64,000 bases of DNA, from the NCBI RefSeq assembly GCF_001866645.1, contig NZ_MLYP01000032.1:30234-94233 (forward strand). Direction: 5' to 3'. Under the pieces are notes generated by a model that did not search any database, was not told the DNA's origin, and saw only the letters and a program-made list of their open reading frames with translations. This document shows, one piece after another, positions 43,744 through 52,670 of this stretch. This stretch comes from Streptomyces colonosanans. Lineage in GTDB: Bacteria; Actinomycetota; Actinomycetes; Streptomycetales; Streptomycetaceae. The position numbers and the translations under genes are program-made. Position 1 is the stretch's first letter. The number at the start of each line of letters is the position of its first letter.

Positions 43744-44613
43744 TCACGAGCAGTCGAACCAGTGCCCGATGGGGCGGTCCGGGCAGGTTCGGCACTCGAA
43801 GATGTACACGCCTCCGACATCGCCGAGGCACAGGCCTGCGGGATTGTCCGCGGCTTCTGTCCAACCGCTGTCGGTTCTGTCCTCCACCGGCAGCCACGTA
43901 CGCCAGGACTCTCCGTCGAATTCCTCGCTCGCGACGGTCAGCAAGTGCTCCATGCGGCCACCGCAGGCTTCGCAGTCGGGCCAGCAGGGTTCCTGTGTCC
44001 AGCCGGGGTAGCCGCCCAGCTTGATCCCGGGCGCCTCAGCCAAGTGATACGAGTAGTACAGGCCGGTCGTTGCCTTCAGCTCATCGAAACGGGCCTGCAA
44101 CGCGTCATGCGTGTCCCGGGAAAGGTCCCAGCTGGGGTACTCGGTCACCTGCTCCGGGTGGACCACACACGGGTTCGGATACCAGTCCTTCGGGAGGTCT
44201 TCCACCGGCTCCGGAGTCGGCAGTATGTCTTTGATGACACCAGAGTCCCTCCAGTGCACCTGCGGGAGGGGGTAGCAGTACTCGCCGTGCGCATAAGGGC
44301 ACCACAGCACCTGCAGCAGGTCGGTTCCCTCTGGGAAGGGGACTCCGGGTGCGTCGGCCTGGCGGACCTGGACGATGGGAACCATGGGCACGGCAGCCTG
44401 GAGCTCGCTCACGGTGTCGAGGTCGAAGTGCTCCTCTCTGCAAACTGGCCATGGCTCTGCCACAGGCCACAGCAGTGGCCCTCCAACGGAACTGTCGTAG
44501 CAGGAAGGAGAGCCGGCGCGCGGGTGAAGGCGAACGGACTCACGGCGGAAGGGGACCAGCTCAGGGAAGAGCTCTTCCACGTCCACGGGGCGGGCAGGGG
44601 TGCGACGGATCAT
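43744..44613 (-). CDS. DUF1963-type protein
   Basis: The product is 289 aa from ATG 44613 (MIRRTPARPVDVEELFPEL). Features of the family: PLLWPVAEPWPVCREEHFDL, VPIVQVRQADAPGVPFPEGT, LQVLWCPYAHG, and KLGGYPGWTQEPCWPDCEAC. The C-terminal half binds metal-like cysteines (C..C..C..C in PCWPDCEAC and ECRTCPDRP) and ends GHWFDCS. DUF1963 (YwqG-like) proteins are cytosolic and often occur in polymorphic toxin/immunity loci; the biochemical role is unknown. A short piece of a second family member lies at 54818-54930. Confidence 0.75.
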   Translation of the reverse strand: MIRRTPARPVDVEELFPELVPFRRESVRLHPRAGSPSCYDSSVGGPLLWPVAEPWPVCREEHFDLDTVSELQAAVPMVPIVQVRQADAPGVPFPEGTDLLQVLWCPYAHGEYCYPLPQVHWRDSGVIKDILPTPEPVEDLPKDWYPNPCVVHPEQVTEYPSWDLSRDTHDALQARFDELKATTGLYYSYHLAEAPGIKLGGYPGWTQEPCWPDCEACGGRMEHLLTVASEEFDGESWRTWLPVEDRTDSGWTEAADNPAGLCLGDVGGVYIFECRTCPDRPIGHWFDCS

Positions 44614-44639
44614 GCATCGGACTCTAGGGCCAGGGACTG

Positions 44640-45149
44640 ACAGCCAACCCGCCCGGCCCCGCGATCCCCCATTTCGGCGGCGGCCATCTTCCACCGCATC
44701 CTGCTGGTGCCGGCCGCGGCGGCCTCGATCAGCCAGGACTTGGCTCCGGGACCGAGATCGAGGAATGCCTTCTCCGCTTCGCTGACGGGCTTCGGCCTGG
44801 GCTGGCGGGGTCCGCCGTCCATCTCCTACGGGTGGTCGGGGTAGTGGGAAAGATCGATCACCGGCCGTCCGGGCCGGGACAGCTGATGACGGGCGACCTC
44901 CGTCAGACCCGCGGGACCCTGCATCCACTCCGGCCGGCGGACCAGGTGAGACAGGTCGACGACAACGACGAGTTCGTCGCCGTCGACACGGACCCGGGCT
45001 TCCTGGCCGACCAGACCGGGCGGTGTCGAATACCGCACGGACCCGAAGCGGACGGTCTGGTCCCTCAGCATCTGGCGCGACTCGCCCAGCGCGAGGGTGT
45101 GCGGGACCAGGGGCAGCGGGTGCTGCCGCGACCTCTCGATGTCCAGCAT
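44640..45149 (-). pseudogene. istA: istA C-terminal remnant (IS21 transposase)
   Basis: The frame reads HPLPLVPHTLALGESRQMLR, QTVRFGSVRYSTPPGLVGQE and RVDGDELVVVVDLSHL, then IDLSHYPDHP and a TAG. It continues as PRQPRPKPVSEAEKAFLDLG, PGAKSWLIEAAAAGTSRMRW. This is the C-terminal third of an IS21 IstA. It has one nonsense codon and no catalytic core. The remaining 45150-45366 holds no gene. Confidence 0.7.
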
Positions 45150-45366
45150 CGAGGACGGGGTCTTCCTCGCCGCGCACGAGGGACGGAAGGCGAACGCTCA
45201 GCCGGCCAACTGCGACGCTCAGCGGCCAACTTGGTCCGCATTCGCCGTGCGCCCGCGAGTAGTCGTGCGGCATCGTCTGTTGGTGATCATCTCTAGCCCA
45301 GCCGACTTCACTCCTCACGCCCTGGGCGCGGGGGTTCCTCGTTAGCATTGGCAGCCAGGGGGGGCG

Positions 45367-48081
45367 ATGTGGCGCGTGATGAAGACGGTGGCCTTATGTG
45401 TGGCAGGGGCGCTGACGGCCGCAGTGGCCGTGCTCGCCTCGCTCGCGGCCAACGCTGCGACGCCCCAAAGCCGTTGGCCGGGTCCCCTCGACACCTTCCG
45501 GACTGCCGCGTGGCCGTGGGTCGGTGTGTTGGGTGTCACGGCGATGGCGCTGGCTGCGGTCGCGGCCTTCGGCAACAGGCCCACGGTCAACGAGGATCCT
45601 CCCCCGCCCGCTGCCCCCTCCGTCCCGGCCTGGGTGGCGGATCGGGAGGAAAGCCACCGTGCCGTCGCCGCCGTCTGCGACCCTCAAGCTACGAACGTGG
45701 GCATCACCACATCTCTGGAAGGCGCAGGCGGCTTCGGCAAGAGCACCCTCGCCACCCTGATCTGCTCAAATCGCCGGGTACGGCGCCGGTTTCGGAACCG
45801 CGTCTACACAGTGACCGTCGGCAGGGACGTCCGGGGGCGAGCAGCCATCGCCGCCAAGGTCGCAGAGGCCACCGCCTTCATCACCGGTGACACCACCGCC
45901 TTCGACGACCCCGACCGGGCGGGTGACCACCTGTGGCGGCTCCTGTCCAGGCGACCGCGGACCCTGCTCGTCCTGGACGACGTGTGGGAGCCGGATCAGC
46001 TCGCACCGTTCCTGCGAGGCGGCCGGAACTGCGTATGCCTGGTAACCACGCGGGTCCCGGCCGTCCTGCCGCCGGGCTCGGCGCGCGTACGGGTGGACGA
46101 GATGTCCCCGGACCAGGCCAGGGCTGTTCTCACCTGGGAGCTGCCCAGCCTGCCAGAAGACCTCATCACCGGGTTGTTACACGCCACAGGCCGGTGGGCG
46201 CTCTTGCTGCGGCTGACAAATCGTCTCATCACACGCTTGATCGCGACAGGAGTCGATCCGGTAGCGGCCGCCCGGCACGCCCTGGAGGCTCTGCGGACCC
46301 AGGGACCCGCCCTGGGCGAGCCTCCGGCCGAGCTGCTCGACCTCGATGACCCGGTCCGTCGGTCACGTGCCGTTCGAGCGACTGTCGAAGCCGGCATAAC
46401 GCTTCTCCCGGAGGGAGACGCCCGTCGGCTGGCCGAGCTGTCCGTGTTCGTCGAGGACGAGTCCATCCCGGTGCCACTCGTCGTCCGGCTTTGGCAGGCC
46501 ACGGCCGGTCTGGACGAGCTGCCGGCGCGCGAGCTGTGCGTACTGTTGGACCGTCTTTCTCTGGTCACCCTCAGCCCAGTGAACGGAGGGCGCCTTGCCC
46601 TCCACGACGTGCTCCGTGACTACCTGCGCAGCGAATTGGGCCAGACCGATCTACGCCGTCTCCACGCGGTCCTGATAGACGCCACTCTCCCGAACGACCT
46701 GCAATCCGTCCCGGACGGGTACCTGCTCGACCATGCGGTCGAGCACCTGCTGGCTGCCGGCGAGAGCAGCCGGGCCGAACGACTCGCGGGGGACCTCAGC
46801 TGGGTGGAGGCGCGGCTGCACCAGCGCGGCTCCGCCGCCGCGGCGAGCGACCTCGCCCGCATACCCACCCCCACCGCGGCCAACCTGGCCCGAGACCTCA
46901 TCCGCGTCGCCCCTCTGCTTGCCCCTCTGGGGGCCCCGCAATTGCTCACCTCCGTGCTGCACGGCCGGCTCGCTCAACTCCCCCACTGGGACCACCAGGT
47001 CAGGGCCCGCTGGGCGGCGGACGTCGGCCTCCGGCCGCAGCTCATCCCGCATTGGCCGCTCCCGGATCCTCCGGACCCGCACTTGCTGCAGACGCTCGCC
47101 CAGCCAGGCAACACCCTGCTCTCGGTGGCGATCGATCCGGCCGGAACCTGGGTGGCGACCGGCAACGCTGCCGGCGAGGTGGTGATCCGGGACGCATCCA
47201 CTCACGCGGTGCTCGCACAGGAGTTCATCGACGCCGGCCGCATCAGCGCCCTGGTAGCCGGCCCGGACGACGGTCCGCTGACGGTCGTCGCCGGATTGGC
47301 CGTTCTCAGCGTCGACCCGTGGAACAGACGCCCTACCAGGGTCCTCTTTGCCTGCCCCGAGGAAGCGCAGCACGTGGTGGTCGCACCACAAGGGCACTGG
47401 TACGCAGCGACCGACAGGCACGGGAACATACTCATCGGCGACAGCTCGTCGGCCGCCTACCTGCCCCATTCTTTCCGGATCACTGCGCGCGGTGGGCGTC
47501 GGGCACTGGCGGTATCGCCCAACGGCCGGCTCCTCGCAGTGGCCTGCCGCGACGGCTCAGTACGCGTGTGGGACACGGTCACCGCAGGACCCGCCTGCTC
47601 GATTGCGGTCTTCCCCGACGGAACGAGAATCGCGGCCGCCGGAGAGGAAGGCGTGGTGACCATCTGGGACCTGGTCACCCGCACCCCAGTCACTCGGCTG
47701 ACCGGCGGATCCGGAGCGGTCCTGGCCCTGTCAGCCGCACCGGACGGGTCCTGGCTCTGTGGCGCAGGCAAAGACGGCACGGTGCGTCTGTGGCACCCTC
47801 AATCCGGGACCTACCGGGCGCTGGAGACAGGCAACGGCCGCCCAGTCCGCTCAGTGGCAGCCTCTCCAGACGGGCGGTGGATCGCCTCCGTGGGAGCGGA
47901 CGCCACTGTCCGCATCTGGGACTGTGCGGGCGGACACCTGATAGCAGTCCAGCGCACCGAAGCCCCACTGCGGTCCTGCAGCTGGCGACCGGACGGCCAA
48001 CACCTAGCGGTCGGCGGGGAAAGAGGCCTGTATGTCTACGAGTTCCGCCCCGCTCGGTCCGGCAACGACCCGACTCCCTGA
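45367..48081 (+). CDS. Membrane-anchored NB-ARC ATPase with WD40 repeats
   Basis: The product is 904 aa from ATG 45367, with GGGGGG just upstream. Two hydrophobic helices (about 8-30 and 50-68) lie at the N-terminus. An NB-ARC/AP-ATPase domain follows: P-loop EGAGGFGKST near 118-127, Walker B LLVLDDVWEPD near 200-210, and CLVTTRVPAVL with the sensor Arg. A winged helix (RLALHDVLRDYLRSEL) and a helical linker lead to WD40 repeats from about 570 to the end (SVRVWDT, VVTIWDL, TVRLWHP, TVRIWDC). The order STAND ATPase then WD40 is that of Apaf-1-like sensors. With two membrane helices as the likely effector, it may be a surveillance protein, possibly antiviral. That role is inference from architecture and the mobile surroundings. 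Confidence 0.85.
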   Translation: MWRVMKTVALCVAGALTAAVAVLASLAANAATPQSRWPGPLDTFRTAAWPWVGVLGVTAMALAAVAAFGNRPTVNEDPPPPAAPSVPAWVADREESHRAVAAVCDPQATNVGITTSLEGAGGFGKSTLATLICSNRRVRRRFRNRVYTVTVGRDVRGRAAIAAKVAEATAFITGDTTAFDDPDRAGDHLWRLLSRRPRTLLVLDDVWEPDQLAPFLRGGRNCVCLVTTRVPAVLPPGSARVRVDEMSPDQARAVLTWELPSLPEDLITGLLHATGRWALLLRLTNRLITRLIATGVDPVAAARHALEALRTQGPALGEPPAELLDLDDPVRRSRAVRATVEAGITLLPEGDARRLAELSVFVEDESIPVPLVVRLWQATAGLDELPARELCVLLDRLSLVTLSPVNGGRLALHDVLRDYLRSELGQTDLRRLHAVLIDATLPNDLQSVPDGYLLDHAVEHLLAAGESSRAERLAGDLSWVEARLHQRGSAAAASDLARIPTPTAANLARDLIRVAPLLAPLGAPQLLTSVLHGRLAQLPHWDHQVRARWAADVGLRPQLIPHWPLPDPPDPHLLQTLAQPGNTLLSVAIDPAGTWVATGNAAGEVVIRDASTHAVLAQEFIDAGRISALVAGPDDGPLTVVAGLAVLSVDPWNRRPTRVLFACPEEAQHVVVAPQGHWYAATDRHGNILIGDSSSAAYLPHSFRITARGGRRALAVSPNGRLLAVACRDGSVRVWDTVTAGPACSIAVFPDGTRIAAAGEEGVVTIWDLVTRTPVTRLTGGSGAVLALSAAPDGSWLCGAGKDGTVRLWHPQSGTYRALETGNGRPVRSVAASPDGRWIASVGADATVRIWDCAGGHLIAVQRTEAPLRSCSWRPDGQHLAVGGERGLYVYEFRPARSGNDPTP

Positions 48082-48217
48082 TGGGTTTTACGACCCTGCC
48101 CATGCCCGACACCGGCGAAATTCTCGGTGGGTGACAGCACCCTGAGACACGCCGAAGCCATACCGGGTTTCTGCTGTGCCTGTTACCGCGGCCCGCACGA
48201 CGCTAGCGTCGAGTCTC

Positions 48218-48739
48218 ATGATCGTATGGCTCAACGGAACCCATGGCGCAGGCAAGACGACGACCAGTGCGCTCGTGCAGCAGCTGATCCCGGATTCACG
48301 GGTGTTCGACGCCGAGAAGGTCGGCGAGACGCTCATGGACATCAAGCCGGGACTGCCCAGGACGGACAACTTCCAGCACTGGCCGCCATGGCGGCCGCTC
48401 GTAGTCGAGACCGCCCGGCGCGTCCTCGACTACACCGGCGGCACCCTGGTGATGCCCATGACCGTCCTGGTCGAGCAGTACTGGCGCGAGATCAGCACGG
48501 GCCTCGCCGAACATGCGATTCCGGTTCGGCACTTCGTCCTCCATGCCGACCAGGACACCCTCCGTGCGCGCATCGCGGGCGACACTGTTCTTGGCCCCAA
48601 CTCCCCGTTCCGCCTCCAATACCTTGAGCCCTACGCCGAGGCGGCACGCACCTGGCTGCACGCCGAGGCCGAGGTCGTCGACACCACGTACCTCACACCC
48701 GCCCAGGCCGCCCTGCAGATCGCAGAGGCCGTCAAGTGA
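48218..48739 (+). CDS. TmrB-like P-loop ATPase/kinase
   Basis: The product is 173 aa from ATG 48218 (MIVWLNGTHGAGKTTTSALV); the P-loop GTHGAGKTT is immediate. The rest is like TmrB/AAA_33 proteins: VFDAEKVGETLMD, LVVETARRVLDYTGGTLVMP, HFVLHADQDTLRARIAGD, and the end EVVDTTYLTPAQAALQIAEA. Relatives include the tunicamycin-resistance protein TmrB and small nucleotide or antibiotic kinases. The substrate is unknown. It follows the NB-ARC gene by 136 bases on the same strand, but the start context suggests its own promoter. Confidence 0.8.
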   Translation: MIVWLNGTHGAGKTTTSALVQQLIPDSRVFDAEKVGETLMDIKPGLPRTDNFQHWPPWRPLVVETARRVLDYTGGTLVMPMTVLVEQYWREISTGLAEHAIPVRHFVLHADQDTLRARIAGDTVLGPNSPFRLQYLEPYAEAARTWLHAEAEVVDTTYLTPAQAALQIAEAVK

Positions 48740-48832
48740 GTTGACTCTCATGGAAGGGCGCTGTGGGCCACCTCCGCAGAACGCCGGATACTCGATCGAT
48801 CGCTTGTCAATGACGGCATGCAGAATGCGTTC

Positions 48833-49498
48833 ATGAGTCACGACTACAGGCCCGGTGACGTGCTGTTGCTGAAGTGCCCGTTCGCTGAGACCGCCGTCAC
48901 CGGGGTCACCCGTTACCACGTGTCCGTGCGGTGCCCGTGGCTGGAAGTGGACCCGCAGGCCGAGAACATCAGCTGGAACGGCCAGAGGGCGCTTCCCACG
49001 CCCGCGGCCCTCGAGTGGGAGATCTTCCGAACGGAACCGGCAGAGGCCTCACTGAAGCCGGGTGATACCTGCCTGGTGGGAATCTCCGCGACCGTCGTGC
49101 ACGTCCAGGCGGTCCATCGCTTCGATCCGCCCCTGGTCACCGGCATGCTGCCGCGGCCCGCGTCCTACGTCGAGGTCCTGCGACAGGGTGAGACCCATGA
49201 TCCTGACCTTGAGGACCAGGGCTACACGATCGATCCGGCTGGCGGTGAAGCGATACGCATCGAGCTGTTCTTCCGTCCGTACGCCTTCCTCGAACTGGGT
49301 GATGAGGTTGCCGACCGGAACGGGCGCGCCTGGCGGTTCGATGCGGCATGGGACTGGTACCCCTTCGACGGTGAGCAGTCGGGCACCCCGGCCTGGCCGC
49401 TCACGCTGCTCTTCCGCCATGGTGAGCCGACACCGAAGGAAGCCGAAGCCGTCGCCCGGGCAACGGCGGTCGGCAGCCACGCGTCGCTGCGGCCCTGA
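48833..49498 (+). CDS. Hypothetical protein
   Basis: The product is 221 aa if ATG 48833 is used (MSHDYRPGDVLLLKCPF); ATG 48818 would add five residues. It is a soluble, beta-rich protein: RYHVSVRCPWLEVDPQAENI, PGDTCLVGISATVVHVQAVH, then RIELFFRPYAFLELGDEVAD and TPAWPLTLLFRHGEP. It has no signal peptide, catalytic signature or cysteine cluster. I do not recognise the family. It stands on the same strand as the TmrB-like gene, about 90 bases downstream. Confidence 0.6.
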   Translation: MSHDYRPGDVLLLKCPFAETAVTGVTRYHVSVRCPWLEVDPQAENISWNGQRALPTPAALEWEIFRTEPAEASLKPGDTCLVGISATVVHVQAVHRFDPPLVTGMLPRPASYVEVLRQGETHDPDLEDQGYTIDPAGGEAIRIELFFRPYAFLELGDEVADRNGRAWRFDAAWDWYPFDGEQSGTPAWPLTLLFRHGEPTPKEAEAVARATAVGSHASLRP

Positions 49499-49524
49499 AC
49501 TAAGTACTCAACCTTCAGCGAGAC

Positions 49525-49640
49525 AAAACTTTCGGGATGTCCGGCCATGTAGAGCATGCACGCGAACACCTGGGCACCGCCGATGTCGATGCCGGACAGA
49601 GCGGCGTGATGTTCTGTGAGTCCGTCGTCACCGATCTCCG
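49525..49640 (-). pseudogene. Scrap of a repeat-type hypothetical gene
   Basis: The minus strand reads TLGLAAEIGDDGLTEHHAAL, SGIDIGGAQVFACMLYMAGH, then PESFVS, matching part of a helical Streptomyces protein I have seen downstream of regulators. The frame breaks at both ends. The rest of 49499-49963 carries only the partial duplicate at 49899-49948. Confidence 0.35.
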
Positions 49641-49898
49641 CCGCCAGGCCAAGAGTGCACCGACGCGCTTGCGCCCCCCTGCCGGGCCGTTGGGGATAGC
49701 GACACAGCTTCGCGCCAGGCCCGCCGGAACGAGCTCCAGCAGCCCGATCCCACCGGGCCTGACGCGTCAACACGGCGCTACCGCCCCTGCGCGGGATCGC
49801 TCACAACCACTTCCCCGACCTGCGCGAGCGGTGAGCAGCGGGGCGGGATTCTGCGACAGTTCGAGGCCGCTGGCTGATCCGGCGACCGCCTCCTGTCG

Positions 49899-49948
49899 TC
49901 GGCGTAGGCCACGCGGGCAACGGCCAGGGCGCGGCGAACGGGGTCTCG
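49899..49948 (-). repeat. Partial duplicate of the hydrolase gene interior
   Basis: About 45 bases (gccacgcgggcaacggccag, then ggcgcggcgaacggggtc) repeat 50155-50197 inside the hydrolase gene. On the minus strand both encode TPFAAPWPLPAWP. The outer copy follows the gene's stop, which suggests a second, now deleted, gene copy or a local duplication. Confidence 0.65.
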
Positions 49949-49963
49949 AACTGCTGGCACTGG

Positions 49964-50653
49964 TCAGGGCGTTGTCGAGTCCGTGGTGGTGTATGCCTCC
50001 AAGCGGTCGGCGAGTTGTCGAGGCCGGGTGAGAGCAACCATGTGGCCGCCGTCAATCTCTTCGGGAACGATTCCGAGGCGTTCGGCGACGACGCGGCGCA
50101 TGAACGCGGCGGGGAGGAAGCGGTCGTCCCGGCAGAGCAGGAACTTCGTCGGCGTCGAAGGCCACGCGGGCAACGGCCAGGGCGCGGCGAACGGGGTCGC
50201 GGACTGCCGGCGACTGTGCTCGCGCGCCTGGGCAGCCATCGCGGGCGGGACGTCATGGAAGAACAGGGCGTCCTCGTCATCGGGGTCCCGGTCGTCGCGC
50301 TCGTCCTGGTCGCGTCGGGCTTGTTCGTAACCGGTGTTGGTCCACCAGGTGCCGGGGGCCTCTCCGGGCTGCGGGATCATCGCGGTCAGCAGCACCAGTC
50401 GGTCGACGGGGGCGCGTTGGCAGACCAGCGGCGCGGTGAATCCACCGAAGGAGTGGGCGACCAGTACGGTGCCGGTGCGGTCGCCGATCGCGGCGGCCAC
50501 CGTGTCGGCGTACTGGGGCAGCCCGGCCGCATCGTCGTCGCAGGGCAGCTCGGGCGTGGCCACGCGGTGGCCGCGGGTGCCCAGTTCGTCGGCGAGCAGG
50601 TGCCAGTACCAGGAATCGGATCCGGCTCCGGGGATAAACACGTACTGGGTCAT
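49964..50653 (-). CDS. Alpha/beta hydrolase
   Basis: The product is 229 aa from ATG 50653 (MTQYVFIPGAGSDSWYWHLL). The oxyanion Pro-Gly-Ala-Gly loop, GTVLVAHSFGGFTAPLV with the nucleophile Ser in A-H-S-F-G, a lid with EQARRDQDERDDRDPDDEDA, the catalytic Asp in FLLCRDDRFLPA, and His in IDGGHMVAL make a complete small esterase/hydrolase of the EstC-like type. Its start overlaps the stop of the PPOX gene (TGATG), so they are co-translated. Together with the ECF sigma gene they form an operon. Substrate unknown. Confidence 0.85.
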   Translation of the reverse strand: MTQYVFIPGAGSDSWYWHLLADELGTRGHRVATPELPCDDDAAGLPQYADTVAAAIGDRTGTVLVAHSFGGFTAPLVCQRAPVDRLVLLTAMIPQPGEAPGTWWTNTGYEQARRDQDERDDRDPDDEDALFFHDVPPAMAAQAREHSRRQSATPFAAPWPLPAWPSTPTKFLLCRDDRFLPAAFMRRVVAERLGIVPEEIDGGHMVALTRPRQLADRLEAYTTTDSTTP

Positions 50654-51174
50654 CAGGCCTGTCCCCGCCGCGTGAACTCGGCGGCCGTGGAGTCACCGGG
50701 GAATCGGGTCTGGAAGTCCAGGACCCCCACCCAGGCGGGGCGTACCGCGATCCGGGCCATGCGCACGCCAGGATGGTCGACGGCCGCGACCCGGGCCGCG
50801 CCTTCCTCTTCGCCGCCGTAGCGGCGCATGGCCAGCGCGTACTCCGGGACGATTCCGTCGACATCGGTGACCTGGGCCCGGCCACGGATCAGCAGCGCCC
50901 GTGGCGGGGTCCCGGCGGCGTCGATCGTGATCGCCACATCGGGCCTGGCCCGCAGCGCCGCAATCTTCCGGGCGGGGAAGAACGTGGACAGCACCACATC
51001 TTGCCCGGTCCAGTGGAACAGCATCGGGAACACCCGTGGTGTGCCATCGGCTGCCACATACGCCACGCGCGCGAGCTCGGTCGAGGCCAGCAGGCCCTGC
51101 GCGATGTCGCTGTCCAGCAGCCGGACATCTCCCTGCCGCAGGGCTGCCAGTTCCTCGTGGGTCAGTGTGTGCAC
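50653..51174 (-). CDS. PPOX-class flavin/F420-binding protein
   Basis: The product is 173 aa from GTG 51174 (VHTLTHEELAALRQGDVRLL), with AGGAG 6-7 bases upstream. The split-barrel fold of pyridoxamine-phosphate-oxidase-like proteins is visible: ARVAYVAADGTPRVFPMLFH, DVVLSTFFPARKIAALRARP, VAITIDAAGTPPRALLIRGR. A C-terminal stretch with RIAVRPAWVGVLDFQTRFPG follows. Members reduce or bind substrates with FMN or F420. The gene lies between the ECF sigma gene (82 bases) and the hydrolase (1-base overlap). Its reaction is unknown. Cytosolic. Confidence 0.8.
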   Translation of the reverse strand: MHTLTHEELAALRQGDVRLLDSDIAQGLLASTELARVAYVAADGTPRVFPMLFHWTGQDVVLSTFFPARKIAALRARPDVAITIDAAGTPPRALLIRGRAQVTDVDGIVPEYALAMRRYGGEEEGAARVAAVDHPGVRMARIAVRPAWVGVLDFQTRFPGDSTAAEFTRRGQA

Positions 51175-51256
51175 TTCAGCTCCTTGCCTCCTCGGCCGCA
51201 CCGGTTGCGGTCGTGCACTGTGAGACCACCCGAGCGCGGAAAAGGAATCGGAGCCA

Positions 51257-52249
51257 TCAGGGCAGGGTTGCCGGCAGGCCGAACGCGCCGAAGACACGGG
51301 GCTCGAACGCGACGATCTCGGTGATCTCCCCATCCTCGATGCGCAGCACGTTGAGCACCTGCGGCTGGTAGGCCGCCTCTCCCGGCAGCCGGATGTAGCC
51401 GGCCATGGCCGGCTGCCGGTTCGCTGCCGCCGGCACACCCCGCCACTGCCCCCGGTGCAAGGGCGACCCCGATCCCAGTGCGTTCTGGACGAAGGCGACG
51501 ACCTTGGCCCGGCCGGTGAAGCAGTACGGCAACGGCGGCATGGACAGCCGCACATCCTCGCTCAGGAGTTCCGCCAACGCCGCGGTGTCGGCCCGCTCGT
51601 GGGCCCTCACGAAACGCCGCAGCAGCTCCCGCTCCCGGCCTGCAAGGGGCGTGGCCGCAACCCGCCCAGCGCGGCGTTCCGGCAGGTGCTCTCGCAGCAC
51701 CGGGCGTGCGCGCTGCAACGCGCTTTTCACCGCGGCCACGCTCATCCCCAGTAGCGCGGCGGTTTCCGCCGCCGGCCAGCCGAGCATGTCCCGCAGAATC
51801 AGCACGGCCCGCTGGCGAGGCGGCAGATGCTGGATCGCCACCACGCATGCCAGCTCGATGGTCTCCGTGGCGACGACCACGGCCTCCGGCTCCGCCTCCC
51901 GAGCGGCCACCGGCTCCAGCAACCCGTCCGGGAACGGCTGCAGCCACCCCACCTCCGCCGGTCGGCCGGACTCCCCCGGTGTCGGCTGCCGCGGGTGCCG
52001 CTCGAGGAAGTCCAGGCACACGTTCGTCGCGATCCGGTACAACCACGCCCGAAATGCGGAGCGGCCCTGGAAACTCCCGCGATAGCGCCACGCCCGCAGC
52101 AACGCCTCCTGTACCAGGTCCTCGGCGTCGTCGAACGAGCCCACCATCCGGTAGCAGTGCACCCGCAACTCCCGCCGATGCCGCTCGGCAAGCCCGGCGA
52201 ACGCCGCCCCGTCCGCCGCTCGCACAGCGGCGAGCACCTCGCTGTCCAC
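51257..52249 (-). CDS. ECF sigma factor with SnoaL-like C-terminal domain
   Basis: The product is 330 aa if GTG 52249 (VDSEVLAAVRAADGAAF) is the start; an ATG at 52357 would add 36 unconserved residues. Sigma region 2 is HRRELRVHCYRMVGSFDDAE, DLVQEALLRAWRYRGSF; region 4 is LPPRQRAVLILRDMLGWPAA and ETAALLGMSVAAVKSALQRA. A SnoaL/NTF2-like domain follows (LLRRFVRAHERADTAALAEL ... GEITEIVAFEPRVFGAFGL), as in ECF41 and SigJ-type factors, where the tail controls activity in place of an anti-sigma. The two genes downstream on the same strand are its likely targets and partners. Confidence 0.85.
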   Translation of the reverse strand: MDSEVLAAVRAADGAAFAGLAERHRRELRVHCYRMVGSFDDAEDLVQEALLRAWRYRGSFQGRSAFRAWLYRIATNVCLDFLERHPRQPTPGESGRPAEVGWLQPFPDGLLEPVAAREAEPEAVVVATETIELACVVAIQHLPPRQRAVLILRDMLGWPAAETAALLGMSVAAVKSALQRARPVLREHLPERRAGRVAATPLAGRERELLRRFVRAHERADTAALAELLSEDVRLSMPPLPYCFTGRAKVVAFVQNALGSGSPLHRGQWRGVPAAANRQPAMAGYIRLPGEAAYQPQVLNVLRIEDGEITEIVAFEPRVFGAFGLPATLP

Positions 52250-52372
52250 ACCCGCCGACTCGTCCAACGCCCCGCTCCCCCCGATCCGACCGCCACCGGC
52301 AACCCTAGACGTCGACCGTTCCGAGCGGCGGCGGGCTCGGTCGTCGCACTCCGCCATCGATCAACCGCCCCG

Positions 52373-52670
52373 GTGGCTACTTGGGCAGAAATCTCGACGC
52401 TTTCGCCGACTGCCTCAGTGGCGGCTTCGGGCGCCCGATGACGATGACTACGTGGTCGAGTGGCGGGACCATCAGGTGTCTCGCGAGCATCTGAGCTGCC
52501 CAGAGACTGCTCGGCAGTCGGAGATCCTCCTGTGGCGCTGCCACCCCACGAACCGCCCAGCGACCAGTGCCGATTTGGCCGCGGCGCGTGAAGAGCGCGG
52601 AACAACCGTCTTCGACTGGTTGATCGAGATCTTCGAGGGTCGCGCCCCTGGTGTCCTGCGGCTTCAGTGA
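52373..52670 (+). pseudogene. Barstar-family C-terminal fragment
   Basis: The frame, with no start, reads GYLGRNLDAFADCLSGGFGR, DDYVVEWRDHQVSREHLSCP, then TVFDWLIEIFEGRAPGVLRL and a stop. The G-x-N-L-D-A-F-x-D-x-L motif defines barstar (ribonuclease inhibitor) proteins. The first strand and helix of about 25-30 residues are missing. It is therefore a 5'-truncated immunity gene. A GTG at 52452 is internal and unlikely to be a start. Confidence 0.7.
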
